Source of the DNA: Peronospora farinosa
Taxonomy: Eukaryota; Oomycota; Peronosporomycetes; Peronosporales; Peronosporaceae
Reading direction: 5' to 3'
DNA length: 64,000 nt
NCBI GenBank assembly: GCA_947646735.1
Contig: CANTFK010000992.1
Coordinates: forward strand, 402,986-466,985
The notes below the pieces were generated by a model. That model ran no database searches. It worked only from the letters and a program-made list of their open reading frames with translations, and was not told where the DNA came from. Each line of letters begins with the position of its first letter. The stretch's first letter is position 1. Positions 32,807 through 43,684 of this stretch are shown here, in pieces. A program made the translations under genes and the position numbers.

Positions 32807-35800
32807 TTAGTGATAATGTGACTGCTCATGGACACGCGAGTCCGGGGAATATGACGATCCGAGAGGTGTCGGCGCGTACCGCTGTCTAGACGAATATACA
32901 TGTCGATCAGAATAGTCGGATGAGTACCTGGACGAGTACTCTGGGCCTCGTGTGGTCGGCGTAAACCCTGCACCCGAAGCAATGAACCTTCCACCGTCGT
33001 GGAGCTGGTGGTGGTTGCGTAAATCGTGTGTCACGAAGATCGGCGTTCGGTCATTGTAGGAACGTGCGAGCCGCTGTGTCATCTCGTATCGCTCGACACT
33101 CTCACGACTAGTAAAGCTCGACCAGCGCTTCAACGCCAACACAAACATGGCAATGTAACGCGCAAAGAACAAAATGAGCGTAATCGCGTTGAAGACCACG
33201 AAGCTCTGCGCCACAATACCACGCCAGTGAAGACTTAGTGAACTTGACGTAAGGAACGCGAAACTGCAAAGCAAGTTTGCAATCGCAATGACACGAAGAC
33301 TCACAACGACACTTAGCACCCAGCGATCCGCAAACGGGCGGATGATAAGCGCAATGACTACGAATAGCAGGTGCGTCACCATTAACGCCACGAGTTGGGC
33401 TGGCATGCCCGACACAGCGCCAGTAATTACGCCGAGGAGAATCTGGAAACTCACTGTTACCACGAAGAAGTAGCGGAAGACCATCTTACTATCTCCGTAA
33501 AGTGAACCCCACACTGCAAAATGCTTAAAACGGAACGCATCTTTCAACGGGATGGCTCGTACGCTCACGAACGCATAACTTAGTCCGCCCGCCACGACGG
33601 CCCACAAAGAGAACAATGCCACAGCAAGACCAATTCCAACTCGGTAGCGTAACTGCATGACCAATTCGTACGAAGACATGACCACAAGTGGAAAAACGCT
33701 GAGAACCCATGCTGCCACACCCAGGCCCACTACACACATGGCAAAGCTGCTGCGCAAAGCTGCTGAGAACGCTGACCAAGTGCTTGCCGACAAATGTTGG
33801 CGGTAAAATGTGAATCCAGCAGCTGAAGCGAAGAGCACACCCAAGATGGCTATAGCTACCAGCAAGAACCAAAACATGGTCAAGAGTACTTCATTCTCGT
33901 CGACGCCGATGCGGTCAGAGAAGGCGACAATACCTGTCAAGATGACCAGCTGCAATCTGCGTGAGCCTTTAGAAACGGCAGTAGTTGTCACCGACGAGAG
34001 GTGAAGGTTTGCAAACGAGAACGAATCTGTGAAATCCAACACGATCTGTGGCGCTTTCGTCAGCTCCAGCATCGAAATGGAGCTAATGTGTTGAATGTAC
34101 CCAACCACTACAATAAGTTCCCACACATTAGGAGTGAGCCAACCCATGCTGGTACGACCGTTACCTCCACCCTGGTCACCGCTTCCACCCAGCCATGGTG
34201 GGCGATGAAGAGCCAGCAGGTGAAAGAACATCAGCAGCACTGTGGATACAGCTCCAAGGGTGTAGCTAGTATAGAGCAGCGTGTTCTGCATCTTTTGTGA
34301 CGCGGAAGACAGTGAGATCGAAGCACCGGGTGGTAGATTCGACCGGTTACCGCCACCAACAATGATGTTGTTGTATGAGTCGTCTTCATCTCTAATGGTC
34401 TGCAGATCGTCGACACCACGGTTGTACTTCTCAAATGTTGTAACTTTGTTTCCATCCAAATATGTGATCATAGAGCCCGTGTCACCCAGCAAAATCATGT
34501 CGTTGTCCTTGATCATGTTCTCGTCTGCTTCATTGCGGCCGCCTGAATCAATTTGCTTCGTGATTGCCTCTGCTTCCTCTACTTCCTTTACTTTCTCTAC
34601 TTTCTCTGCTGCCGAGTCAGTGATGTCAGATATATCAGCAGGCATCACCGTCCCCATTGAGTCAGACGACCCTAAAGACGGAGGCATTGAAATCGCCTTT
34701 GACGGAGGCATCGAAATCGCTTTCGACGGAGGCATTGAAATCGCTTTCGACGGAGGCATTGAAATCGCTTTCGACGGAGGCATTGAAATCGCCTTCGACG
34801 GAGGCATCATAATCGCCTTCGACGGAGGCGACCTAGTAACTGGTGCCGGACTAGGCTTATTCAACTCAGACGGGGACATTTCCAGTGACGTTTGTTCCGT
34901 TTGCGAAACATCATTGCCGTCATCATGAGTTTTGGCCGAGTCTACCTTCAACGCAGGAGCTCTTTTCACCGGTGCAGGACTCGGAGTATTGTCGTCTAAT
35001 GCCGTTGGCTTGCGCGAAGCCGCTGCTGGAGCGGTATCGGTACTCGGCTCGGGCGAGTCCGGCGAATCAGACGAGCTCGCACCACTTGTGCTCGAAGATG
35101 ATACACTTGGGCTTGGTTTATTTGGAGTTGGAGTCGACGAAGCAGTAGTTGGCGTCGGTCTAGTGCTCGTTCGTGGGTCACTTGTCACTGGTGCAGGAAT
35201 ACCCATAACATCCTCTGGAGAATCTGGGGATGACTCTGGAGTTTTAGACAATTGCAGCGAGTGTGGAGGATTGAAAGACCCTGTCTGTGATGAAGAGCTA
35301 TCCGACACGGAAAGTTCAGAGTGTGACTTTGGAACTCTCGCAGGGGCCCTAAGCACCGGAGGGGGGCTCCATTGTGTCAGTGGAAGCGTAGGGGTATGCG
35401 CTGGCGTTTCATCAGATGAACCGGACGTCCGTAATAAAAAAGAGGATTCCGTCGTAACGCTAGCTTCGCTACCAGCATCCGCCGACGAAGGAGTCTCTGG
35501 CGGCGTACCTGCCTTACTAGATTCACTACCATCATCCGACGTCGTAGGCGCCTCCGCCGGTGTATCCGTGCTAGGTTCTTTGTTCGAACCAGTGCTATCT
35601 TCACTGTCCAAAGAAACGGATGTCGTAGGAGTCTCGATCGATGGTAATTTTTTTGTCAAATCAATCGGCAAAAGCGCATTCGTTGCAGATTTGGTCTTCG
35701 TTGACGCATCTGTAGCCGAGTCAGCATCCGGCGTCGTAGGAGTCTCTGGCGGCGAACCTGCCTTATTAGATTCACTACCATCATCCGACGTCGTAGGCGC

Positions 35801-38800
35801 CTCCGCCGGTGTATCCGTACTAGGTTCTTTGTTCGAACCAGTGCTATCTTCACTTTCCAAAGAAACGGATGTCGTAGGAGTCTCGATCGATGGTAATTTT
35901 TTTGTCAAATCAATCGGCAAAAGCGCATTCGTTGGAGGTTTGGTCTTCGTTGACGCATCTGTAGCCGAGTCAGCATCCGGCGTCGTAGGAGTCTCTGGCG
36001 GCGAACCTGCCTTATTAGATTCACTACCATCATCCGGCTTCGTAGGAGTCTCTGGCGGCGTACCTGCCTTACTAGATTCACTACCATCATCCGACGTCGT
36101 AGGCGCCTCCGCCAGTGTATCCGTGCTAGGTTCTTTGTTCGAACCAGTGCTATCTTCACTGTCCAAAGAAACGGATGTCGTAGGAGTCTCGATCGATGGT
36201 AATTTTTTTGTCAAATCAATCGGCAAAAGCGCATTCGTTGCAGATTTGGTCTTCGTTGACGCATCTGTAGCCGAGTCAGCATCCGGCGTCGTAGGAGTCT
36301 CTGGCGGCGAACCTGCCTTATTAGATTCACTACCATCATCCGGCTTCGTAGGAGTCTCTGGCGGCGTACCTGCCTTACTAGATTCACTACCATCATCCGA
36401 CGTCGTAGGCGCCTCCGCCAGTGTATCCGTGCTAGGTTCTTTGTTCGAACCAGTGCTACCTTCACTTTCCAAAGAAACGGATGTCGTAGGAGTCTCGATT
36501 GATGGTAATTTTTTTGTCAAATCAATCGGCAAAAGCGCATTCGTTGCAGGTTTGGTCTTCGTTGACGCATCTGTAGCCGAGTCAGCATCCGGCGTCGTAG
36601 GAGTCTCTGGCGGCGAACCTGCCTTACTAGATTCACTACCATCATCCGGCTTCGTAGGAGTCTCTGGCGGCGAACCTGCCTTATTAGATTCACTACCATC
36701 ATCCGGCTTCGTAGGAGTCTCTGGCGGCGAACCTGCCTTACTAGATTCACTACCATCATCCGACGTCGTAGGCGCCTCCGCCGGTGTATCCGTGCTAGGT
36801 TCTTTGTTCGAACCAGTGCTATCTTCACTGTCCAAAGAAACGGATGTCGTAGGAGTCTCGATCGATGGTAATTTTTTTGTCAAATCAATCGGCAAAAGCG
36901 CATTCGTTGCAGGTTTGGTCTTCGTTGACGCATCTGTAGCCGAGTCAGCATCCGGCGTCGTAGGAGTCTCTGGCGGCGAACCTGCCTTATTAGATTCACT
37001 ACCATCATCCGACGTCGTAGGAGCCTCCGCCGGTGTATCCGTACTAGGTTCTTTGTTCGAACCAGTGCTATCTTCACTGTCCAAAGAAACGGATGTCGTA
37101 GGAGTCTCGATCGATGGTAATTTTTTTGTCAAATCAATCGGCAAAAGCGCATTCGTTGCAGATTTGGTCTTCGTTGACGCATCTGTAGCCGAGTCAGCAT
37201 CCGGCGTCGTAGGAGTCTCTGGCGGCGAACCTGCCTTATTAGATTCACTACCATCATCCGACGTCGTAGGCGCCTCCGCCAGTGTATCCGTGCTAGGTTT
37301 TTCGTTCGAACCAGTGCTATCTTCACTTTCCAAAGAAACGGATGTCGTAGGAGTCTCGATCGATGGTAATTTTTTTGTCAAATCAATCGGCAAAAGCGCA
37401 TTCGTTGCAGGTTTGGTCTTCGTTGACGCATCTGTAGCCGAGTCAGCATCCGGCGTCGTAGGAGTCTCTGGCGGCGAACCTGCCTTATTAGATTCACTAC
37501 CATCATCCGACGTCGTAGGCGCCTCCGCCAGTGTATCCGTGCTAGGTTCTTTGTTCGAACCAGTGCTATCTTCACTTTCCAAAGAAACGGATGTCGTAGG
37601 AGTCTCGATCGATGGTAGCCGTTTTGTCAAATCAATCGGCAAAAGCGCATTCGTTGCAGATTTGGTCTTCGTTGACGCATCTGTAGCCGAGTCAGCATCC
37701 GGCGTCGTAGGAGTCTCTGGCGGCGAACCTGCCTTATTCGATTCACTACCATCATCCGACGTCGTAGGAGCCTCCGCCGGTGTATCCGTGCTAGGTTCTT
37801 TGTTCGAACCAGTGCTACCTTCACTTTCCAGAGAAACGGATGTCGTAGGAGTCTCGATCGATGGTAATTTTTTTGTCAAATCAATCGGCAAAAGCGCATT
37901 CGTTGGAGGTTTGGTCTTCGTTGACGCATCTGTAGCCGAGTCAGCATCCGGCGTCGTAGGAGTCTCTGGCGGCGAACCTGCCTTATTAGATTCACTACCA
38001 TCATCAGACGTCGTAGGCGCCTCCGCCGGTGTATCCGTGCTAGGTTCTTTGTTTGAACCAGTGCTATCTTCACTTTCCAAAGAAACGGATGTCGTAGGAG
38101 TCTCGATCGATGGTAGCCGTTTTGTCAAATCAATCGGCAAAAGCGCATTCGTTGCAGGTTTGGTCTTCGTTGACGCATCTGTAGCCGAGTCAGCATCCGG
38201 CGTCGTAGGAGTCTCTGGCGGCGAACCTGCCTTATTCGATTCACTACCATCATCCGACGTCGTAGGAGCCTCCGCCGGTGTATCCGTACTAGGTTCTTTG
38301 TTCGAACCAGTGCTATCTTCACTGTCCAAAGAAACGGATGTCGTAGGAGTCTCGATCGATGGTAATTTTTTTGTCAAATCAATCGGCAAAAGCGCATTCG
38401 TTGCAGGTTTGGTCTTCGTTAACGCATCTGTAGCCGAGTCAGCATCCGGCGTCGTAGGAGTCTCTGGCGGCGAACCTGCCTTATTAGATTCACTACCATC
38501 ATCCGGCTTCGTAGGAGTCTCTGGCGGCGAACCTGCCTTACTAGATTCACTACCATCATCCGACGTCGTAGGCGCCTCCGCCGGTGTATCCGTGCTAGGT
38601 TCTTTGTTCGAACCAGTGCTACCTTCACTGTCCAAAGAAACGGATGTCGTAGGAGTCTCGATCGATGGTAATTTTTTTGTCAAATCAATCGGCAAAAGCG
38701 CATTCGTTGCAGATTTGGTCTTCGTTGACGCATCTGTAGCCGAGTCAGCATCCGGCGTCGTAGGAGTCTCTGGCGGCGAACCTGCCTTATTAGATTCACT

Positions 38801-41800
38801 ACCATCATCAGACGTCGTAGGAGCCTCCGCCGGTGTATCCGTACTAGGTTTTTCGTTCGAACCAGTGCTATCTTCACTTTCCAAAGAAACGGATGTCGTA
38901 GGAGTCTCGATCGATGGTAATTTTTTTGTCAAATCAATCGGCAAAAGCGCATTCGTTGCAGATTTGGTCTTCGTTGACGCATCTGTAGCCGAGTCAGCAT
39001 CCGGCGTCGTAGGAGTCTCTGGCGGCGAACCTGCCTTATTCGATTCACTATCATTATCCGACGTCGTAGGAGCCTCCGCCGGTGTATCCGTACTAGGTTC
39101 TTTGTTCGAACCAGTGCTACCTTCACTGTCCAAAGAAACGGATGTCGTAGGAGTCTCGATCGATGGTAATTTTTTTGTCAAATCAATCGGCAAAAGCGCA
39201 TTCGTTGCAGGTTTGGTCTTCGTTGACGCATCTGTAGCCGAGTCAGCATCCGGCGTCGTAGGAGTCTCTGGCGGCGAACCTGCCTTATTAGATTCACTAC
39301 CATCATCCGGCTTCGTAGGAGTCTCTGGCGGCGAACCTGCCTTACTAGATTCACTACCATCATCCGACGTCGTAGGAGCCTCCGCCGGTGTATCCGTGCT
39401 AGGTTCTTTGTTCGAACCAGTGCTATCTTCACTGTCCAAAGAAACGGATGTCGTAGGAGTCTCGATCGATGGTAATTTTTTTGTCAAATCAATCGGCAAA
39501 AGCGCATTCGTTGCAGGTTTGGTCTTCGTTGACGCATCTGTAGCCGAGTCAGCATCCGGCGTCGTAGGAGTCTCTGGCGGCGAACCTGCCTTACTAGATT
39601 CACTACCATCATCCGACGTCGTAGGCGCCTCCGCCAGTGTATCCGTGCTAGGTTCTTTGTTCGAACCAGTGCTACCTTCACTGTCCAAAGAAACGGATGT
39701 CGTAGGAGTCTCGATCGATGGTAATTTTTTTGTCAAATCAATCGGCAAAAGCGCATTCGTTGGAGGTTTGGTCTTCGTTAACGCATCTGTAGCCGAGTCA
39801 GCATCCGGCGTCGTAGGAGTCTCTGGCGGCGAACCTGCCTTATTAGATTCACTACCATCATCCGGCTTCGTAGGAGTCTCTGGCGGCGAACCTGCCTTAC
39901 TAGATTCACTACCATCATCCGACGTCGTAGGCGCCTCCGCCAGTGTATCCGTGCTAGGTTCTTTGTTCGAACCAGTGCTATCTTCACTGTCCAAAGAAAC
40001 GGATGTCGTAGGAGTCTCGATTGATGGTAGCCGTTTTGTCAAATCAATCGGCAAAAGCGCATTCGTTGCAGGTTTGGTCTTCGTTGACGCATCTGTAGCC
40101 GAGTCAGCATCCGGCGTCGTAGGAGTCTCTGGCGGCGAACCTGCCTTACTAGATTCACTACCATCATCCGACGTCGTAGGCGCCTCCGCCGGTGTATCCG
40201 TGCTAGGTTCTTTGTTCGAACCAGTGCTATCTTCACTGTCCAAAGAAACGGATGTCGTAGGAGTCTCGATCGATGGTAATTTTTTTGTCAAATCAATCGG
40301 CAAAAGCGCATTCGTTGCAGATTTGGTCTTCGTTGACGCATCTGTAGCCGAGTCAGCATCCGGCGTCGTAGGAGTCTCTGGCGGCGAACCTGCCTTATTA
40401 GATTCACTACCATCATCCGGCTTCGTAGGAGTCTCTGGCGGCGAACCTGCCTTACTAGATTCACTACCATCATCCGACGTCGTAGGCGCCTCCGCCGGTG
40501 TATCCGTGCTAGGTTCTTTGTTCGAACCAGTGCTACCTTCACTTTCCAAAGAAACGGATGTCGTAGGAGTCTCGATCGATGGTAATTTTTTTGTCAAATC
40601 AATCGGCAAAAGCGCATTCGTTGCAGATTTGGTCTTCGTTGACGCATCTGTAGCCGAGTCAGCATCCGGCGTCGTAGGAGTCTCTGGCGGCGAACCTGCC
40701 TTATTAGATTCACTACCATCATCAGACGTCGTAGGCGCCTCCGCCGGTGTATCCGTACTAGGTTTTTCGTTCGAACCAGTGCTATCTTCACTTTCCAAAG
40801 AAACGGATGTCGTAGGAGTCTCGATCGATGGTAATTTTTTTGTCAAATCAATCGGCAAAAGCGCATTCGTTGCAGATTTGGTCTTCGTTGACGCATCTGT
40901 AGCCGAGTCAGCATCCGGCGTCGTAGGAGTCTCTGGCGGCGAACCTGCCTTATTCGATTCACTATCATTATCCGACGTCGTAGGAGCCTCCGCCGGTGTA
41001 TCCGTACTAGGTTTTTTGTTCGAACCAGTGCTACCTTCACTGTCCAAAGAAACGGATGTCGTAGGAGTCTCGATTGATGGTAATTTTTTTGTCAAATCAA
41101 TCGGCAAAAGCGCATTCGTTGGAGGTTTGGTCTTCGTTGACGCATCTGTAGCCGAGTCAGCATCCGGCGTCGTAGGAGTCTCTGGCGGCGAACCTGCCTT
41201 ATTAGATTCACTACCATCATCCGGCTTCGTAGGAGTCTCTGGCGGCGAACCTGCCTTACTAGATTCACTACCATCATCCGACGTCGTAGGAGCCTCCGCC
41301 GGTGTATCCGTGCTAGGTTCTTTGTTCGAACCAGTGCTATCTTCACTTTTCAAAGAAACGGATGTCGTAGGAGTCTCGATCGATGGTAGCCGTTTTGTCA
41401 AATCAATCGGCAAAAGCGCATTCGTTGCAGATTTGGTCTTCGTTGACGCATCTGTAGCCGAGTCAGCATCCGGCGTCGTAGGAGTCTCTGGCGGCGAACC
41501 TGCCTTATTAGATTCACTACCATCATCCGGCTTCGTAGGAGTCTCTGGCGGCGAACCTGCCTTACTAGATTCACTACCATCATCCGACGTCGTAGGCGCC
41601 TCCGCCAGTGTATCCGTGCTAGGTTCTTTGTTCGAACCAGTGCTATCTTCACTGTCCAAAGAAACGGATGTCGTAGGAGTCTCGATCGATGGTAGCCGTT
41701 TTGTCAAATCAATCGGCAAAAGCGCATTCGTTGGAGGTTTGGTCTTCGTTAACGCATCTGTAGCCGAGTCAGCATCCGGCGTCGTAGGAGTCTCTGGCGG

Positions 41801-42574
41801 CGAACCTGCCTTATTAGATTCACTACCATCATCCGGCTTCGTAGGAGTCTCTGGCGGCGAACCTGCCTTACTAGATTCACTACCATCATCCGACGTCGTA
41901 GGCGCCTCCGCCGGTGTATCCGTGCTAGGTTCTTTGTTCGAACCAGTGCTACCTTCACTTTCCAGAGAAACGGATGTCGTAGGAGTCTTTATCGATGGTA
42001 TCTGTTTTGTCAAATCAATCGGCAAAGGCGCATTTGTTGGAGACGTTGGGGCTTCTGTAGTTGAGCCAGAATTCGGTATCGTAACCGCCTCGGGCGTGTT
42101 TGGTGGCTGGGGTGTTTGTGTTGTGGTGCTTAAATCTGACGCGCTATTACTCGCATGAGAAGACGCCAAAGGTGTTGTTTCTGGTGTCATGATTGCTGTC
42201 GTTTTAGTGTCAGCAGTGTTACTATTTCCATCATCTACCGTCGTCGGCTCATTTGTCGACTCGGACGTCTTTTTCATAGTTGATTTTGAGCTAGCGTCGT
42301 CGCCTGCATCATCTATCTTGGCATCTGCAGTATCTAAATTACCGTCTTTGTCTGTATCATCTAAATTAGCGTTCGCTATGGAGCTAGCACTGGCCCTCAA
42401 GTCTCTAGTCGTTTGATTTAAATTTGGGAGACGAACATTTGTCTCGAGTTGTGCAAAATTGCTGACCTGGTCGGCTCCCACGAGACTCGTTCCGCATACA
42501 ACAATGACAATGATCACAATGAGACCAAACGTCAGGGCTCGTTTTCTAGAATTCCATCGCCGCCTTCGGTCCAT
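32807..42574 (-). CDS. Giant mucin-like protein with polytopic TRP-like C-terminal domain (paralogue 1)
   Basis: One uninterrupted frame of about 3255 residues from the ATG at 42574. A basic start (MDRRRRWNSRKRALTF) leads into a hydrophobic signal peptide or anchor (GLIVIIVIVVCGTSLVGA). About 24 units of a Ser/Thr/Pro/Asp-rich repeat of 83 residues (ALLPIDLTKKLPSIETPTTS and following) make a stalk of over 2100 residues, followed by more low-complexity sequence and six MPPSKAIS repeats. The last 600 residues hold eight or nine membrane helices, including TPNVWELIVVVGYIQH, LDFTDSFSFANLHLS and WGSLYGDSKMVFRYFF. The layout resembles fungal TRP-like (PF06011 type) proteins; this is inference from helices and the W-GSLY motif. 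The stalk should be heavily O-glycosylated and extracellular. A paralogue follows in tandem upstream. Confidence 0.8.
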   Translation of the reverse strand: MDRRRRWNSRKRALTFGLIVIIVIVVCGTSLVGADQVSNFAQLETNVRLPNLNQTTRDLRASASSIANANLDDTDKDGNLDTADAKIDDAGDDASSKSTMKKTSESTNEPTTVDDGNSNTADTKTTAIMTPETTPLASSHASNSASDLSTTTQTPQPPNTPEAVTIPNSGSTTEAPTSPTNAPLPIDLTKQIPSIKTPTTSVSLESEGSTGSNKEPSTDTPAEAPTTSDDGSESSKAGSPPETPTKPDDGSESNKAGSPPETPTTPDADSATDALTKTKPPTNALLPIDLTKRLPSIETPTTSVSLDSEDSTGSNKEPSTDTLAEAPTTSDDGSESSKAGSPPETPTKPDDGSESNKAGSPPETPTTPDADSATDASTKTKSATNALLPIDLTKRLPSIETPTTSVSLKSEDSTGSNKEPSTDTPAEAPTTSDDGSESSKAGSPPETPTKPDDGSESNKAGSPPETPTTPDADSATDASTKTKPPTNALLPIDLTKKLPSIETPTTSVSLDSEGSTGSNKKPSTDTPAEAPTTSDNDSESNKAGSPPETPTTPDADSATDASTKTKSATNALLPIDLTKKLPSIETPTTSVSLESEDSTGSNEKPSTDTPAEAPTTSDDGSESNKAGSPPETPTTPDADSATDASTKTKSATNALLPIDLTKKLPSIETPTTSVSLESEGSTGSNKEPSTDTPAEAPTTSDDGSESSKAGSPPETPTKPDDGSESNKAGSPPETPTTPDADSATDASTKTKSATNALLPIDLTKKLPSIETPTTSVSLDSEDSTGSNKEPSTDTPAEAPTTSDDGSESSKAGSPPETPTTPDADSATDASTKTKPATNALLPIDLTKRLPSIETPTTSVSLDSEDSTGSNKEPSTDTLAEAPTTSDDGSESSKAGSPPETPTKPDDGSESNKAGSPPETPTTPDADSATDALTKTKPPTNALLPIDLTKKLPSIETPTTSVSLDSEGSTGSNKEPSTDTLAEAPTTSDDGSESSKAGSPPETPTTPDADSATDASTKTKPATNALLPIDLTKKLPSIETPTTSVSLDSEDSTGSNKEPSTDTPAEAPTTSDDGSESSKAGSPPETPTKPDDGSESNKAGSPPETPTTPDADSATDASTKTKPATNALLPIDLTKKLPSIETPTTSVSLDSEGSTGSNKEPSTDTPAEAPTTSDNDSESNKAGSPPETPTTPDADSATDASTKTKSATNALLPIDLTKKLPSIETPTTSVSLESEDSTGSNEKPSTDTPAEAPTTSDDGSESNKAGSPPETPTTPDADSATDASTKTKSATNALLPIDLTKKLPSIETPTTSVSLDSEGSTGSNKEPSTDTPAEAPTTSDDGSESSKAGSPPETPTKPDDGSESNKAGSPPETPTTPDADSATDALTKTKPATNALLPIDLTKKLPSIETPTTSVSLDSEDSTGSNKEPSTDTPAEAPTTSDDGSESNKAGSPPETPTTPDADSATDASTKTKPATNALLPIDLTKRLPSIETPTTSVSLESEDSTGSNKEPSTDTPAEAPTTSDDGSESNKAGSPPETPTTPDADSATDASTKTKPPTNALLPIDLTKKLPSIETPTTSVSLESEGSTGSNKEPSTDTPAEAPTTSDDGSESNKAGSPPETPTTPDADSATDASTKTKSATNALLPIDLTKRLPSIETPTTSVSLESEDSTGSNKEPSTDTLAEAPTTSDDGSESNKAGSPPETPTTPDADSATDASTKTKPATNALLPIDLTKKLPSIETPTTSVSLESEDSTGSNEKPSTDTLAEAPTTSDDGSESNKAGSPPETPTTPDADSATDASTKTKSATNALLPIDLTKKLPSIETPTTSVSLDSEDSTGSNKEPSTDTPAEAPTTSDDGSESNKAGSPPETPTTPDADSATDASTKTKPATNALLPIDLTKKLPSIETPTTSVSLDSEDSTGSNKEPSTDTPAEAPTTSDDGSESSKAGSPPETPTKPDDGSESNKAGSPPETPTKPDDGSESSKAGSPPETPTTPDADSATDASTKTKPATNALLPIDLTKKLPSIETPTTSVSLESEGSTGSNKEPSTDTLAEAPTTSDDGSESSKAGTPPETPTKPDDGSESNKAGSPPETPTTPDADSATDASTKTKSATNALLPIDLTKKLPSIETPTTSVSLDSEDSTGSNKEPSTDTLAEAPTTSDDGSESSKAGTPPETPTKPDDGSESNKAGSPPETPTTPDADSATDASTKTKPPTNALLPIDLTKKLPSIETPTTSVSLESEDSTGSNKEPSTDTPAEAPTTSDDGSESNKAGSPPETPTTPDADSATDASTKTKSATNALLPIDLTKKLPSIETPTTSVSLDSEDSTGSNKEPSTDTPAEAPTTSDDGSESSKAGTPPETPSSADAGSEASVTTESSFLLRTSGSSDETPAHTPTLPLTQWSPPPVLRAPARVPKSHSELSVSDSSSSQTGSFNPPHSLQLSKTPESSPDSPEDVMGIPAPVTSDPRTSTRPTPTTASSTPTPNKPSPSVSSSSTSGASSSDSPDSPEPSTDTAPAAASRKPTALDDNTPSPAPVKRAPALKVDSAKTHDDGNDVSQTEQTSLEMSPSELNKPSPAPVTRSPPSKAIMMPPSKAISMPPSKAISMPPSKAISMPPSKAISMPPSKAISMPPSLGSSDSMGTVMPADISDITDSAAEKVEKVKEVEEAEAITKQIDSGGRNEADENMIKDNDMILLGDTGSMITYLDGNKVTTFEKYNRGVDDLQTIRDEDDSYNNIIVGGGNRSNLPPGASISLSSASQKMQNTLLYTSYTLGAVSTVLLMFFHLLALHRPPWLGGSGDQGGGNGRTSMGWLTPNVWELIVVVGYIQHISSISMLELTKAPQIVLDFTDSFSFANLHLSSVTTTAVSKGSRRLQLVILTGIVAFSDRIGVDENEVLLTMFWFLLVAIAILGVLFASAAGFTFYRQHLSASTWSAFSAALRSSFAMCVVGLGVAAWVLSVFPLVVMSSYELVMQLRYRVGIGLAVALFSLWAVVAGGLSYAFVSVRAIPLKDAFRFKHFAVWGSLYGDSKMVFRYFFVVTVSFQILLGVITGAVSGMPAQLVALMVTHLLFVVIALIIRPFADRWVLSVVVSLRVIAIANLLCSFAFLTSSSLSLHWRGIVAQSFVVFNAITLILFFARYIAMFVLALKRWSSFTSRESVERYEMTQRLARSYNDRTPIFVTHDLRNHHQLHDGGRFIASGAGFTPTTRGPEYSSRYSSDYSDRHVYSSRQRYAPTPLGSSYSPDSRVHEQSHYH
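34681..34830. repeat. 24-bp tandem repeat (MPPSKAIS)
   Basis: Six head-to-tail copies encode MPPSKAIS in the lower-strand giant gene, between the large array and the membrane domain. The first-encoded copy is MMPPSKAI-like; the others are nearly identical at DNA level. Confidence 0.9.
35500..42020. repeat. 24-unit tandem array of 249 bp plus nested 57-bp repeats
   Basis: The anchor TTTGTCAAATCAATCGGCAA recurs 24 times from 35653 to 42007, at spacings of 249, 306 or 363 bp, that is 249 plus zero, one or two copies of a 57-bp subunit. The subunit encodes 19 residues (GSESNKAGSPPETPTKPDD). Units are near-identical, with shared variants (for example TCATTATCC at 39052 and 40966), so blocks have been copied. 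All spacings are multiples of three. Confidence 0.95.
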
Positions 42575-43684
42575 TTTGTCGAATAAATAAGTTCCTTTGC
42601 ACGTCAATAGCGTGTTTTTTTTCAATTGCTGTCCGTTTCCCTGTCCCCTCTATCTCTCGTTAGACTGTCTTGTAAATGTCGTTCTGTCTATTGCCAACGT
42701 CTCTCTTTTGTATTGCTACTGGCTTTTCAACAGTCCAACAAATTGATGTGAGACTTACTCAGTCACTTATTATAAAACAACACCCTACGTCCTTAGATTA
42801 TTAGACTGGCCCTTTATAGTTGCAACCATTGTACTGCCTATACGTCCCCCATGTCAGCTCAATTTTATCATCAAGTTGATACAATCGATCAAAGGTCCCC
42901 GGTATAAACGTCGTATAATATCAACTTTTGTCAAAAGTCTTGGGATGGGGGATTGCATACGCTCATAGGAATGAATACTACCACAAGGACATTTGAGGTA
43001 CTGATGTGGTAAAACCGATTACTCTCCATGTCTATCATCGTTTTGTAGTTATCGACTAGACGATGTGGTTAAATCGATTACTTTTCGTTGGTTTTCTCTA
43101 TGAAAAAAAACAAACTCTTGTGAAAAGTGTTCCACCAAAACATGCCACGCTCTTGCTCATTGACTGTTGATTGTAACGCAAAGCTCAAGTACTTGAAGTC
43201 ACTTGACGTTTTACAAAAGTTTTCAGAGTTTAGAAAGTAAACGTGTCGAATCTATTGTACAACAGACGCAAGGTCTGTCTCTCTCTCTCTCTATGGGGAC
43301 AAGATATTGATGCCCCTTCTTACACTATACGAGGTCTTATCGGCACACCTCAGTATCAACTGGTAGGGCGAGGGTTTGGCAAGAGAGATCATGCTACGAG
43401 GAGTGCCTACCTTTGGTGTTCATACATACTGTAGATCAATCGACAGTAATCGGACCGATATCGATTGATTCCCTGTCTTGATTTAGATGGCAACTGAGAA
43501 CCTCAATGAGGTCGATTCGATGTACGTACGTATACAAAACAGCATGTGAGGGACTGATTAAAAAGTAGTCAATATATATTGCTTTATAAACAAACAATAC
43601 ACTCACTGTCTTGCTCGCTACGTTGTCTTCTTGTCTCTCCTCTCTCTTTTTCGAAACAAAACCTTCTCATTGATATTCCTCCAT
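42575..43684. other. Intergenic region between the giant paralogues
   Basis: The promoter of the 42574 gene should lie here. Short CT runs occur near 43277-43292. No open frame or RNA gene is supported. Confidence 0.5.

Noticed and set aside
34932..42158. Very long plus-strand open frame across the 249-bp array as a gene
   Set aside because: It only mirrors the repeat. The minus frame has the signal peptide, the array and a conserved membrane domain; the plus frame has neither start context nor domains.
42390..42580. RxLR-type effector signal (RDLR about 25 residues after the signal peptide) in giant paralogue 1, and RNLQ in paralogue 2
   Set aside because: The proteins end in eight or nine membrane helices and have no EER motif, so host-translocated effectors are unlikely; the four-residue match is weak.
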